Source of the DNA: Hirsutella rhossiliensis
Taxonomy: Eukaryota > Ascomycota > Sordariomycetes > Hypocreales > Ophiocordycipitaceae
Assembly: GCF_020360975.1 (NCBI RefSeq)
Contig: NW_025408684.1
Span: forward strand, 248,001 to 312,000
Direction of reading: 5' to 3'
DNA: 64,000 bases
This document shows, piece after piece, positions 47,600-59,008 of this stretch (position 1 is its first letter; each line of letters begins with the position of its first letter). A program made the translations under genes and the position numbers. The notes beneath the pieces are model-generated. The model had not been told where the DNA came from. It worked only from the letters and a program-made list of their open reading frames with translations, and did no database searches.

Positions 47600-48700
47600 A
47601 GGGCGCGTTCTTAAGTAGAAGCCTTAGTATAAGGTCTCTTTTTAGTAGGTCGATATTAAAGGCTATATAAATAGCCCGGTAGTCCGATCTATATTCCGCT
47701 AGGTAAATAGCGTATTTTACTATATCGTCTACTAGTTCCATCGATATTAATATTAAATTAATCGTGCTTTCCTTATCTAGACCCTACTAAGTCTTTATAC
47801 CGCGGGGGAGTATACTATAAAGGCTATATTTATTTATAAGGTCGATAATTAGTTAACCCTTACCTTATCTCCTAGACGTAATATAATCGCCTCCTTAAAA
47901 TAGGTCGTGCTAATTAAAGTCCCCTACTAATACTATATTAGTTCGCTTACTAGTACCGTTATAAAAATAGGTAATTAGACCGCTTAGTTCTATTATTATA
48001 AGAATTAGGGCCTCCTTATCCTTCCCTTATATATATACCGATATTACTAAGATATCTCTATTTAGTAGATATAGTATAGCCGCTATTAGGTCTAACGACG
48101 GTATTAGGACCTACTCTAAGTTAATATCCTTCTAAATCTAAAGTATACTCCTAACTAGCTATCCCGCCTCGTTAGTCTACGTCGGAAGTATCCTTAACTA
48201 ACTACTATAGCCTATCGGGGCTATTCCGATTATCCCGTCCTTCTTATATATATAGGGCTCTATAATCGCTAGTACTATATAGTCCTTTAATTCCTCGTTA
48301 TTTATAATACTAAGCTATACTATATCTCGCTTACGTACGTTAAGCTAGAAGATACCTAGCTTTCTATATATAGCGTAGTAGGTTACGTAATCGATAATTT
48401 TAGCTAAGCGACTTATATAGTCCTCCGTAGGGCACGTACTTTAGCTCCGCTATAATATACTCCCTATAGTAGTACCCCGGCTTTACGTATCTACTATAGG
48501 TCTATAGTTTCTTATATAAGAAGGCCTTATAACTAATTTCTTAGTAGTTATAGTATTATACTAGTCCTTTACGCGGCTCGAAGATACTTATATACGCTAA
48601 TTCCTTAGCTAGGTTAAAGTATTAGCTATCTAAGAGTTTCTTTATATCGCTCCCCTTTATAACGTAAATAACTATTAACCTATATACTTTTCCTATCTCT
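47600..48700 (-). pseudogene. L2 endonuclease remnant
   Basis: The minus strand reads VLVGDFNxHDLF at about 47927-47890, then GGDYITSRR, LSTL, and further on RSDYRAIYIAFNI near 47670-47630, corresponding to the GDFN and SDHRAI motifs of the exo-endo-phosphatase domain. The His in SDH is now Tyr. Upstream IAAILYLLNRDILVISVYI is the NVY-type segment. It is the nicking enzyme for target-primed reverse transcription. Confidence 0.8.
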
Positions 48701-48799
48701 TTATTACTTAACTATAAAATCTTAGTAATAGTAACGTTATTCTCTACGCTAAGTACCTTAGCTATACCTATTAAGACGTTGCCTTCTACGTTTAATACT

Positions 48800-49720
48800 A
48801 CTATATAATTAGTATTATCGACCTTAACTAGGTAGAGTTAATCCCTTATAACCCGCGTTCTTATAACCGCTATCTTCTACGCGGCGTCTTTAACTCTCTA
48901 AAGTTCTATTTTATTCCTATATATAATTTTAATACGTTCTACGTTCCGCCTATTTTTTACGATTACCGCGTACCGCTACCCTTTATAACCTTCCTTTACC
49001 CTTATCTCGGCCTCGACGGCTTACCGGATTTCTCTTACCTATACTCTACCTCTATTTTAATCTTTAACTTATAATAGGTCGATTATATAATAGAGCGTAT
49101 TACTAAATAACGATAGTATTATACGCGTTAAAAGGCTACTTAGGTTCGTTAATATATTTAACGGCGTTATTTAGGCAACGTCTATATATAAGGCTTAAGG
49201 GCTATTCCTCTCTAAGTTCGTTGCTATATTAAACGCTTTAAGTTACTCCTAAATCTATCTTAGGTCTTTCTTTATATTTTAAAGTTCTTCTTATAACTCC
49301 TTATTCTCGCGATTAGACTCTTTACGTAATTCCTTAACTTAAGATTAAAGCTCTTAAATTAGGCTCTCTTAAGTATAAATAATATCGCTCTATTTATATA
49401 TTATATCTTTTAATCTTCCTATTTTACCTCCTATTCTCCTTAATACTTCTAGCACCCTTTAAAGTATCGCCTTACTAGTCTCGCTATTACTATAAGCCTT
49501 CTTCTCTTTAATTACGCGTTTAATTTTGGTTTCGGCTAGCGATATCCGCGTCGCTTAAGTCGCCGGTCTTTTTAATATCTTCGATATCGCGTTTTCGAGC
49601 GATCGAAGTATATCTTAGACCCTTCTACTAGGCGTTACTCTACGCGTTAACCGCGTCGGCGATGCTAACGGGCTACTTAACCCTACTATAACCTAGCCTA
49701 CGCTACCCCCCGCTATAGCG
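48800..49720 (-). pseudogene. L2 ORF1 remnant (by position)
   Basis: Minus-strand coding-like sequence lies upstream of the endonuclease, with a charged, Glu/Lys/Leu-rich helical stretch around 49450-49260 that suggests a coiled coil. I did not identify zinc knuckles. It is assigned to ORF1 from its place in the element. Confidence 0.45.
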
Positions 49721-49790
49721 TATAGGCCGAACCTACTACTACGAACTAAAAGCTAGGATAAAAGTCTTTATAAAAAAGGAGACCTTAATT

Positions 49791-50680
49791 AAGATCTTAA
49801 AAAATCATCCTCCTATCTCGGTATCTATAATAGCTAATAGGCTTACGGTTACCCGTAAAATGATAAGACTATACTTTCTTTAGGTAAGGATATACTATAA
49901 CTAAGAAACTATATACTTATATCTAGTAAGTTAGTTAGCTAATATATTATACTAAGTTATTAGCTTATCTTAAGGCCTAGATCCCTTAGTAATAGTATAA
50001 TAAAGCTTTATACTATTATTTTTATAGCCGCTATATATATAGTTTAGTACTTTTATATTATTTAAATTTATAAATTTAAGAGTATATTACCTTAACTTAT
50101 AAACTTTAATAAGTATATCGGATACTACTTAAAAGAGTAGTAGGACGAAGTATTAAACCTTCTTATAGTGCCCGACGTTAGTAGCTTAGCTTATTTACTT
50201 CTTATAGAATACCTAGGTAGTAGCTAGTTGCCTATACTTTAATTTATTCTAGCTTATCCTTAGTATCTAACTTACTTACCTTATTAATATTACTAGTATA
50301 TTAGTAGAACGTAGTAGTCTTAAGAGTTAGGCATACTAAGCTACTAGCCTCGGCCTATAAAGCTAGTACCTATACTACGCCTTACTTATTAAGAATACGA
50401 AAATCGAGCGCTATACTACTAATAAAAGGCGGAGACCCCTTAGGGACTTAAAGCGGAGTTATTCTAAATCCGCTTTTCCGGCGACCGATATATAGGCACC
50501 CGGGTGCCTATTTAGACGGCGCACCCTAGGTACTTAAATTACGTTAGCCGTTATATAACTACTATTAGGTATTAGAACTTTACTTTAGCGCTATCGCGCC
50601 GCTTTATACTTAGTCGCGTTAGTATTCGCGCGTATTATAAAATAGATTAAGTAGTATTCCCTAGTAATACTCTCCCGCTT
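49791..50680. other. Spacer between L2 and MULE; palindrome at 50493-50510
   Basis: There is no clear gene. It contains a perfect 18-base palindrome, TAGGCACCCGGGTGCCTA (50493-50510), just after an AAAGCGGA...TCCGCTTT hairpin (about 50450-50476). These may belong to the 5' end of the MULE, but I found no matching inverted copy downstream, so its terminal repeats remain undefined. Confidence 0.45.
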
Positions 50681-52510
50681 AAAGGGATATACGATTCTTA
50701 TAAATCTCTAGTAGCGGCTATTAATACCTAAGCGAAACCTTAAGGATATATATTTACGATAGGGAAATCTCTTAAGATAGTAAACGGCCGCGTTAAGGTA
50801 ATATTAGCTTATAATCGAAATAAACTATTACTAAGTACTTCTACTAAATAAGTCTATTATACTATAAGTTAAAGAACTAGCTATAAGTTTTTAGTCTTAG
50901 CTAAATAGTTAAGAGATAGAACTATATAGGTATTAATATATTAGCTAAATAAGGAATACGCTAAGTATAGTTATTTACTAAGCGAGGACCCGTCTACCTA
51001 TCTAGTATATCGTTAACTTATAAAGTAAGACGCGGCGACTATTTTAAGGCTAGTATTATCTAGCACCGCCTTATATAATATATAAATCTATATATATAAT
51101 TACTTAAATATACTTATAACGTAGCGAGATATATATAATTAGATTATAGCGATAAGAAGGGATCTATAAGAAGGCTAAAGTAGTATATAAGTACTAGTTA
51201 ATTAGTTATATAGCGAGGGCTTTTAGTACTAATTTAAGCTAGACTCTAATAACTAACTTATAGCTATCTTCTTCGCTTATTTAGATTCTATTATATATTT
51301 ATAATATAACCTAAACGTCTTATTACTAGACTATACTTATAAGACGAATAAGTATAAGATACTACTCCTTAATATGGTTAGCGTCGACTCCTACTAAAGA
51401 TCCTTTTATATTACGTTTACCTTCTTATCCGGTAAATTAGTAAAGAACTACTCCTAGGCCCTATAATATCTTAGAACTCTATATTAGCGTAATCTACTAT
51501 TTATTATCTTAACTAATCGATATATAGCGGCGATAAATACCGCTATAATCTAGTTCGCTTTTACTAAAGCGTTACTTTGCTTATAGTATATAAATAAGGC
51601 TATTCTTTAACGTTATTAGCCCTTCTTTACGCTAAAAGGTAATTATATAACTTTAGATTAAACTAAAGATAACTCTTAGAATAAGTTCCCTAGGTTCTAG
51701 TATTTAATTATAGTATTACCTAACGAAAGTATCTTTAAGGAGCGCTTTACTAAGTTTTAGCTTAAATATAGTAATAAATATCTTAATACTATTAGATACC
51801 TATATTAAGATATACTAGCTCGACCTATATAAGGAGAAGATCGTTAAGGCATAGGTAGATAAATATTTATATTTCGGGAATATAGCTACCTTAAGGTAAG
51901 TAACTTACGTTTTATAGCACGTAATAGAAACTAATATATAAGATCTAAGGCTAAAGGTATTTATTCGCTAATAAAATCGTATATTAAAATATCTATATTT
52001 AACCTCTTTAATATTTAGTAGGTAATAAAGCACGCTATTACGAACTAGCTAAAGGAGCTTAAGTATATATAAGTCTCCTAATAAATAAAGCTTCCGCTAG
52101 ATATTTCTAGAGTTTTTTTTAAGGTAGTATAAGGTTAGGTCTTATATTATATATTACGTAAGGTATAAGAGTAATAGTAATTATACTAAAAGCTAAATAG
52201 GATACTTTATAGTTAGACTTAAATATTATTATATAGACTTTTATACTTTTATACTTTAAAGAAACTAAAAGATAAAAAGCGAGCTCTTTCGCTAAATTAT
52301 TTCTATCTATACTAGTATTTAAAGCGAGATAAGGTTTAGCCGCTCCTTACTTTAGAACCTCAACGAGCTATTAATCGACTTAGTCTATATCGTATTTAGC
52401 TAGCAATAAGTACGAGGCGCGAGCTATCTAGGTTTAAGCTAGTTAAAGGTAGTAAGAGAGCCCCTAGAAAGTATAGTAGATATCTAGAAAAGCGAGTAAG
52501 TAACTAATAT
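50680..52510 (+). pseudogene. Mutator-like (MULE/Hop-type) transposase remnant
   Basis: The plus-strand frame starts with a FAR1/WRKY-like N-terminal domain (ESLVAAIN-like, GYIFTIGKS, VILAYNRNK with Cys now Tyr, then EYAKYSYLLSEDPS corresponding to the EHNH region). It continues with QDAATILRLVLSS, IYNxIAAIRRDL and FKLDSNN. The DDE core is visible as VLLLDYTYKTNKYKILLLNMVSVD (catalytic Asp retained, about 51325-51390), followed by LTNRYIAAINTAI (second Asp changed to Asn, about 51505-51545) and a C-terminal LKYIQVS stretch. This is the MULE signature known from fungal Hop elements. It has fewer stops than the gypsy relics. The last part leads into the 75-base repeats. Confidence 0.82.
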
Positions 52511-52511
52511 A

Positions 52512-52818
52512 GTTAACGACGTCCTCGATAGCGCGCTAACTTAGCTAGCGACTTTAGTAAGTAAGTGCTCGGCCCGCCGTTAACGACGTCCCTTAGCCGG
52601 CGGCCGCGCGCTAACTTAGCCGGCGACTCTAGCATATAAGTGCTCGGCCCGCCGTTAGCCACGTCCCTTAGCTGCCGGCGCCGCGCTAACTTAGCTAGCG
52701 ACTCTAGTACGTAAGTGCTCGGCCCGCCGTTAGCGACGTCCCTTAGCTGCCGGTACCGCGCTAACTTAGCCGGCGACTCTAGGATATAAGTGCTTAGCCC
52801 GCCGTTAGCGAAATACGG
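52512..52818 (+). repeat. 75-base GC-rich minisatellite, about four copies
   Basis: Units start at 52512, 52579, 52654 and 52729, with a partial fifth at 52804; the last three full units are 75 bases, the first 67. Each contains GCTAACTTAG and TAAGTGCT followed by GCCCGCCGTTA. Since 75 is 25 codons, the MULE frame runs through as a 25-residue repeat (core RRPLAAG, ALT, PATL, KCSARR) with a TAG at the same place in each unit. The copies differ mainly by transitions. Confidence 0.88.
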
Positions 52819-53049
52819 CGAACTAATTACTATTAAGTTAGGCGTGTAATCGTATTTAAGTACTCGCGCCTTACTACCTTAGACTAAGCGAGCCGATAGT
52901 TATAAACTAGCCGATAATTATATTTAGCGGCTATAAAACTCTTACCCCTATACCTCGCCGCTTCTAGCTTCGCTCTAGTAACGTTGCTCTTTTACTATAT
53001 AGCCTCGCTATATCTTCGTCTCTATTAATAGATAGCTCTACCCTATACC

Positions 53050-53830
53050 TCTATAAGCCCCTTATTACTAATAAGGGCGCGGGCGGCGATATATCTATAA
53101 TGTTCTTCGCCTAGCCTAACTAACTCGCGAGGTTTACTTATAGGATAAGCACTATATTAAAGGCCTTAACGCTAAAGCTATCGCCCGAGTCCTCTTACTA
53201 GTGCCCTCGTAGCTACTAGAGTTAGAGTATATACCCCTCCGGGCTAAGGGCAACGATCTAGGGCCCTCCTTCTTCTTTAGCCTAAACCTCTCTATCTATA
53301 GCTAGCTGGTCGTCGATATAGACTAGTCCGAGTAGTAGTTCTTTATAAGCGGCCGCGTTTACCCTAACGCCCTCTCCTAGGAGGTAGAGCGCCGCGACGG
53401 GCTCGAGGCTAGCTTAGATAATACTATTCTCTATACTGTGCCCGCCTTTATCGTCCGCGACTAAGGTTACTAGCTATAGGGCCCCCTCCCCTTTTTATTT
53501 TAATGCGCCTCCTTACCTACCGCCCCGCTAACTTTGCCCCCTAGCATCCTACCGCGCTCCTTAGCCTCTAGTAGCTAGTTCCTATCTACGCCTCCCGTTA
53601 TCTCCTTCTATAGCGTAGTAGCTAGGCCTAGCCTCGACCTCCTACGTTTAGACTTCCTACCTAGCCTCGGGCCTAACTAGCTCCGCTACTATAGCTTCGT
53701 CCGGCTTACGACCTATATTACCCTTAGCCTACTAGATATAATTCTATTTAAGGGCTACTACCCCTTTAAGGTCTTTATTATCTTTCCTATCTATATTAAC
53801 CCTTAGGCTATACTATATAAAAAAATCGCT
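53050..53830 (+). pseudogene. Unrecognised coding remnant 1
   Basis: The plus strand has a frame of about 250 codons with only TAG stops. Segments include LNAKAIARVLLLVPS, LELEYIPLRAKGNDLGPSFFFSLNLSIYS, FFISGRVYPNALS, ERRDGLEASLDNTILYTVPAFIVRD, LPPSILPRSLASSS, FLSTPPVISFYSVVARPSL, SFVRLTTYITLSLLDIILF and FIIFPIYINP. It lies downstream of the MULE on the same strand. I do not recognise a domain. It could be a second protein of the MULE, another element or a mutated host gene. Confidence 0.45.
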
Positions 53831-54425
53831 AAAAAGCCTAACTCTTCCTTCCTACCTAGCGTCCCCTTTACCTATACCGGAAAGGTCGTCGGCCTTCTTA
53901 ACCACCGCGTTATACTCCCCCCCCCCGGGCTCGGAGCGCGATTACGTCTTTATTATCGTCCTAGATAGCTAGACCTTTATCGATAGGCCCTCGGCGGCGG
54001 CCGCCGCCGCCTCGGCTTCCCCCCTTACTACGCCCTTTAGGCGTTAGACCTAATCCGCCTCCTCTACCTTCGATTCCGTCCGTGCCGCTTTATACTTTAT
54101 TACTGCGCCGGCCTTAACCGCGCCGCCCCCCCTTTCCTCGGCCCCGGCCCCGCTAGCCCTCGACCCTATTACGCCGCCGCCTAAGCGATCGCCCCCGGCC
54201 CTTGCCGATATGCCTATAAAGAGGGCGCGCTTCCTATGGTAGTAGCATTCGCCGCTTTCCTCGTCTTCGAATACCGTTAGCTCCGCCGCCCCCTCCTCCT
54301 CTCCTCCGCCGGCCGCTTTACCGTCTCGACCGGACGGCGCCTACCTATTCCCGCTCCGATAGCTAGCCCGGATTCCCCTCTTAACTCTATCGTCGCGAGC
54401 ACCTCTAACCCGCCCGCACGCCCTC
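53780..54425 (+). pseudogene. Unrecognised coding remnant 2, Pro/Ala/Ser-rich
   Basis: A second frame, overlapping and shifted relative to the previous one, stays open with few stops: IKKSLKSLTLPSYLASPLPI, SSAFLTTALYSPPPG, ERDYVFIIVLDS, RPSAAAAAASASPLTTPF, SASSTFDSVRAALYFITAPAL and PPPKRSPPALADMPIKRARFL. It is low-complexity, GC-rich and less RIP-affected than the surroundings because GCC and CCG codons offer no CpA target. It may be the continuation of remnant 1 after a frameshift. The function is unknown. Confidence 0.4.
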
Positions 54426-54660
54426 TTCGCTATTATATATAGAAATAAGCTACCTACTATAGACCTATTACTCTCTTACGCCTCTTACCTTTACTAAAAT
54501 AAACTATTCTCCCTCCTAGGGTGCTACTCCTTACGTAAATTATTGCTATAGAATTACTATTACTTTATATATTATAGCGTTTATCCCTTTTAAGGATAGA
54601 ACTAGTAGAGTTAGGCTCGAGCCCTATATATATCCTCTCTCCTAAATAATATACTTATAA

Positions 54661-54800
54661 CCCTTATACTATATACTCTTATACTATCTTATACTATATA
54701 CTTATATACCGTCTTATACTATATACTCTTATACCGTCTTATACTATATACTTATATACCGTTTTATACTATATACTCTTATACCGTCTTATAATATCTA
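54661..54800 (+). repeat. AT-rich minisatellite, 25-26-base unit
   Basis: Copies of CTTATACTATATACTCTTATACCGT alternate with a variant reading ...TATACTTATATACCGT, giving a higher-order unit of about 51 bases. There are roughly five units. Confidence 0.85.
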
Positions 54801-54889
54801 TACCTTACGAGAAACTCTTACCGCTAAGTATATAGCTTCGACACGCCCTAGTCTAGCTGTCCTATACTAGGTCCTAGTATGCTCTTAAC

Positions 54890-55635
54890 TCTCTACGCCG
54901 TTATCTACTATAAATAAAAAGCTTTACCTTTAGAGCGTTAGCGACGATAATATTACTATTATTAGTATAGCGTATCGGTTCCCGGGCAGCGCTAGGTCCC
55001 CTAAAGCGTTTTTTAAGATACTCCGGGCTAGTAGGGACGTATAGTCTAAGGTCCCTAAGAGCCGGTTTAATATCGATGCGTACCGTTATTCTAGTCATAG
55101 TATACCTATCGATTCGGAAGCTATAGTAAAGCTTAGGACGCCTAAGTTATATTCCTATCTACTAGCCTACTTCTCTTAGTAGTCGCTATTAATAAGTAGT
55201 CTATTGCCCCTTATATAGGAGGCCGTAACGTCGAGATAGGATATTATTAAAACTAGAAACCGCCGTAATAGAACCGAATCGCCTTTACTAAGTTACTTAT
55301 AGCTAATATATAGCTAACACTCGTACCTAGCGAGCTTCTAGAGACTAGTTACTATTCCTCTTATAGCGACGGGAAGGAGAATTATTCTCTTAGACTTATA
55401 TTCTAGGTTACTATATCGAGTGCCTACTATTAAGTAGAGGCCTATAGTTCTATTAATAGCGGATAGGACGAAGAAGTTAAACTAGATTTTACTCTCCCTT
55501 ATCGTAAGCCGGTTAATATTACTATAAGATTCTATTAGTACTCTCTTCGAGGGTCTTTACGATATACTAGGCAACGCGAGTAAAAGGTCTATAATAGAGT
55601 CTCCGGTCTAAGTTCGTAGACCCTTCTTTTTAACA
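54890..55635 (+). pseudogene. Unrecognised coding remnant 3
   Basis: A plus-strand frame of about 245 codons has mainly TAG stops: FKILRASRDV, SKVPKSRFNIDAYRYSSHSI, IDSEAIVKLRTPKLYSYLLAYFS, TRNRRNRTESPLLSYL, LVTIPLIATGRRIILLDLYSRLLYRVPTIK, DRTKKLN, SISTLFEGLYDILGNASKRSI and RRPFFLTRLPKR. It is TG/CA-depleted but less so than the gypsy elements. The 65-codon open frame on the minus strand at 54901-55098 lies across the start of this frame and is probably its shadow. No family is recognised. Confidence 0.4.
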
Positions 55636-56930
55636 CGTTTACCTAAAAGATAGTAGTGATTCCGGCTAGCAGTATATAATTATAGATCTTTATTTACCGA
55701 TAATAGGGATTAACGGCGCTCGGATTAAATCCCTTAGGTTACGAATAGGCAGGGTAGTTATTAATTTAATTCTATTAATTCCGCAGTTATATTAGGTTGC
55801 GTTAATAGCTTACTTATTATTTTGCCTATAGAGTTAAACTACCTTATCCGCGGATAGCGTTTTTATATAAGAAGCTATAAAGATATAGTAGATGCGCGAA
55901 AGCAAAACATTACTATAGAGAATATAAGGAGATAGTGCTAAAGTGCGTGCCTTATAGTAGACTATACGAATCGTATAGCCGGAACTATCGGGCGCGGAAC
56001 CCTAGGGATAAGACATAGGCAGCGTCTAGCCCTTTAGGCTAAGTAGCGGAAGTAAGAATCTACTTAGGATCGATTATAGCACCAACCTTTAATAATACTA
56101 ATATATAGGTATTCGACTTCTAATTTCGAAAGACCGCGCTTTAGCTGCTAAAGGTAGGACGCTAGATACTTAGAGAAATTAGCCTTTAAGTAAGCCTATT
56201 ACGGAGCGAGTAGCGGCGAGGTTAGTATAGCGTATACTAACCTATAGGGCTTAAGGTATTACGTATTAATATATTAAAATATTAGTAGCTTTTATGTCTA
56301 GGCCCTATAAGAGAAATCCTCTAGGTAAAATATATATATATATACTATCCGCGGATTAAATTAATAGCGTTAAGTTAAAGAGGTTAAGCTATCTATACTT
56401 ATTAGGGCCCCTAGCGCCTAATCCTCTAGGCATAAAGTTTCCTCCTCGTCCTCCCGTATTATACTACTTCTAACCTCTCTTAATATATTAATTAATAAAT
56501 CCGCGGCCTCGATTAGCCTATTTCGCACCTAGGATCTTAACGTCTATATAACCCCTATCGTACTAGCTTTTAATCGAGCCCGTAGTAGTAAAACTATCTA
56601 TCTAGTAACGCTAAACAGTCTCTCGCATTCTACGGATATAGGGAGGGATCGAGAGTAAGTCGAGAGCTATTCGTAACAGCTATAGCGGTACCCGCTAGTT
56701 AAGGTATAGGGCTATATTAGCCTAACTAGGTACTTAGATAGTAGTGCACGTCGACTGCCGCCTATTAGAGTTATATGCGCGTTTGTATCGCGTGGATAAA
56801 GATGTTAGCGAGACTGTTAGCAACTATAGGAATATCTAGAGAGAAATCACCGATAAGAGGACGTAATTATCGATAGACTATTATTCTAGTACTATGTCTA
56901 CTATTGCTCCTCGGCAGCTTCGTAGGGGGG
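55636..56930. other. Unassigned, moderately RIP-mutated DNA
   Basis: I find no recognisable gene, terminal repeat or RNA. TG and CA are present at intermediate frequency (for example around 55890-56100 and 56700-56900). It ends in GTAGGGGGG against the LTR of G5. Confidence 0.4.
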
Positions 56931-57190
56931 TATTATTACGGCTAGGTATATACGAGCCTTAACGGCTATAAAGATATATTAGCACTATAAACGAAGACTT
57001 AAAGCTAAGGAGTAAGAAAGAAAGACTAGACTATACGACCGAGCTAGCCCTTATATATATATATACGAGGTTGCCTTAGCAGCGCTTAGGTAAGCACGAG
57101 GTCGCACGTAGGCACGTAATGCTACTTAGGCACGTAATACTAGTAAGGTTCTACGCTAGTATCTTTACGCTAGCGCGTAGGGTCGTAATA
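56931..57190 (-). repeat. G5 3' LTR
   Basis: On the minus strand it starts TATTACGACCC and ends CCGTAATAATA, as TGTTACGACCC...CCGTAATAACA would after RIP; the ends are short inverted repeats. It follows directly on the polypurine tract of G5. Inside are two near copies of GGCACGTAAT with spacer (57111-57150) and a TATA-rich stretch at about 57054-57064. The other LTR is outside the window. Confidence 0.7.
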
Positions 57191-57202
57191 CTACCCCCCG
57201 TC
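57191..57202 (-). promoter_or_regulatory. G5 polypurine tract
   Basis: The minus strand reads GACGGGGGGTAG directly before the LTR. Confidence 0.7.
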
Positions 57203-57229
57203 TAAGGCCTTAATATACGTATTAAGGTA

Positions 57230-58003
57230 GTTAGTCGTAGCGGCGGGTTCTTAGTTTTACGGCTTTCTCTAATATATTATTATCGTCTCGTTCCTTATAG
57301 CCCTCCTCCGCTATAGTATATTCGATCTAGTATTATAGGTTAATAGGTAGGCCTACTATATCTAGATATTTATCGTAGAATACCTTTAATACTATTAGTA
57401 TATTATAGAGATTCCTAGCTAGGTACTAGGTCTTATTAAGGTTATATCCCTTCTATAAGACCTAGTATTCTAGTCGTCGACTCCTATTAGTTACTTAAGA
57501 CTACTAGACTTAATTAACCTCCTACTTAGGTTCTCCGTTAATCTCCTTAGGTAGCGGAGGTATCTAGATCTACTAAGGTAAGGGGTTATCGGCTGCTTTT
57601 CGAAGATAGTCGGCGTAGAATAGGTTCTTTATTTTATATAACTTAGGTAGCTATAGTATATAGCTATAACCGCGTTCTTCTAGGATTATAAACGGACCTA
57701 ACTATTAATTATCTAGCTAAGTAGTTAGAGCGTTCGTAGTAAAGCCTTTCCTACTAAGAAAAACTTAGTTACCGATAGTAAAGTCGGTTAGTTATTATTT
57801 TCTATTAGCCTATTCCTTTTAATATTCTTAAGCGGCGGTAGTAGCATTCCTAGCGTCTTCCTAGGTTTCCTAGGCGGTCTATATAAGTTCCCTAGCTCTA
57901 GTAGCGGGTTTAGTAGCAGCGGTCTTATTAGTCGGGGGCAGTAATAGGGGGTTCTAGATATCTTAGCCTAGGGCTACTTTTAATAGTACTATATCGATAG
58001 ATC
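57230..58003 (-). pseudogene. G5 integrase C-terminus and chromodomain remnant
   Basis: On the minus strand the frame carries NRK, LTDFTIGN, VFLSRKGFTTNALTT, LDN, LGPFIILEERGYSYIL (about 57790-57650), the integrase C-terminal module. A chromodomain follows at about 57545-57400 (GEPK, EV, VTNRRRLEY, KGYNLNKT, Y). The closing stretch (about 57390-57240) reads FYDKYLDIVGLPINL, IEYTIAEEGYKERDDNNILEKAV. Conserved Trp positions are TAG. The upstream part of pol is cut at 58003 by Co2 and must lie beyond the right end of the window. Confidence 0.8.
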
Positions 58004-58556
58004 TTAAGGTATATAAGTAAAAGCGGAATTTTAGGAAATTAAGGAATTATATAAGACTACGTAATAGAGGGGAAGAAGGAGTATAAGGTAGGATTCTTAA
58101 TAGAATTTATTAGTAGTATATTAGTATATAAAAGAGGTATTAAAGTTAATGATTTTCTATCTATCTACTAGCGGACATACTATCTTATATAGATAATTAT
58201 AGCTGAACGGAAGAACCTTTCGGGACTAGATTTAGGCTGCCGTATAGCCCTAAGACTAGGAAATTCCGTGATACCTCGAGTAAATCTAGAAGTGTCTTGG
58301 TTCCGCTGATATTCGTGTTTAAAGGAGGTTGGTCGTGCCGGTGTTCTTAAGAGGTCTTAGCTAGTATTCTAAGCTAGCTCTGTTCCTTCGATTCCCGATT
58401 ATACGATAACCGGCAACCCGTTTAATGCATAATAACATGTAAAATAACGAGCGATCCTTGCTCTATAGGATAAGATTTTGTCTATAATTAATATACTACT
58501 TATTAGCTTATATAATCGGGAGAGTATATTATAGCTGCTTTATTTATAGTAGAATA
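58004..58556 (-). repeat. Co2 3' LTR
   Basis: It aligns base for base with 63458-64000 over the 543 bases the window contains. The right edge, 58556, is inferred: on the minus strand TATTCTACTATAAATAAAG follows a purine-rich stretch, as an LTR start would. It keeps many TG/CA sites lost in the other copy. Confidence 0.85.
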
Positions 58557-59000
58557 CTGTTCCTTATAGCCTCCCTAAAGAGTAGATTTATATACTCTTT
58601 ACTAATTTATTTATAGTAGTATATATAAGGTAAAAACCTAATTTAGGAAAACCATTCTTATACCTTAATAGGATATATAAAAACCTATTCTTTCTTAGGA
58701 AATAAAATCCTTAGGTATATACTAATAGAAAAACCTATAGTAGGAAAACTCTATAGTTATAATAATTATTTATAGGATAACCTTATATAAGGTAAAACCT
58801 ATTATTGCTAGGAAAATCTTAATAGATAATAACCTAGTAAATATTTCTCTAGGAAACCTAAAAAGGAAAAACCTAGTAAGGGAAAGATATAGAAAGTATA
58901 AGAAATATCTAAAAACCCCTTTTAATTGCTTAGGAACTTATATTAAGGATAGACTGTCTTTAAATTTATAGAGTAATCTAGGTCTTAATTCTATTATAAA
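58557..59000 (-). other. Co2 3' untranslated region
   Basis: No frame is seen. Words such as AGGAAAACCT and GGAAAAACCTA recur on the plus strand from 58650 to 58900. A short purine-rich stretch on the minus strand (TTTAGGGAGGCTATAAGGAAC, about 58579-58558) abuts the LTR and is the likely polypurine tract. Confidence 0.5.
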
Positions 59001-59008
59001 AATATTAG

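Larger units (their letters stand above)
44342..49790 (-). mobile_element. L2: Tad-type LINE, RIP-inactivated
   Basis: On the minus strand, from right to left, there are ORF1, apurinic endonuclease, reverse transcriptase, RNase H and a C-terminal Cys-His motif, the order of the Tad/I-like clade of fungal LINEs. No LTRs are present. The 3' end meets L1 tail to tail at about 44340. RIP is heavy from about 44400 onward, in sharp contrast to the L1 side. Confidence 0.82.

Noticed and set aside
52512..52818. CRISPR-like array
   Set aside because: The repeats are directly adjacent 75-base units with no spacers, in frame with a transposase, in a eukaryotic transposon.
54901..55098. 65-codon open frame on the minus strand
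   Set aside because: It overlaps a longer, more coherent plus-strand remnant (54890-55635) and looks like its shadow. No motif was recognised.
55600..56200. Ribosomal RNA remnant
   Set aside because: The mix of GC- and AT-rich bits and intermediate RIP suggested rDNA, but I found no stretch matching conserved 18S or 28S segments.
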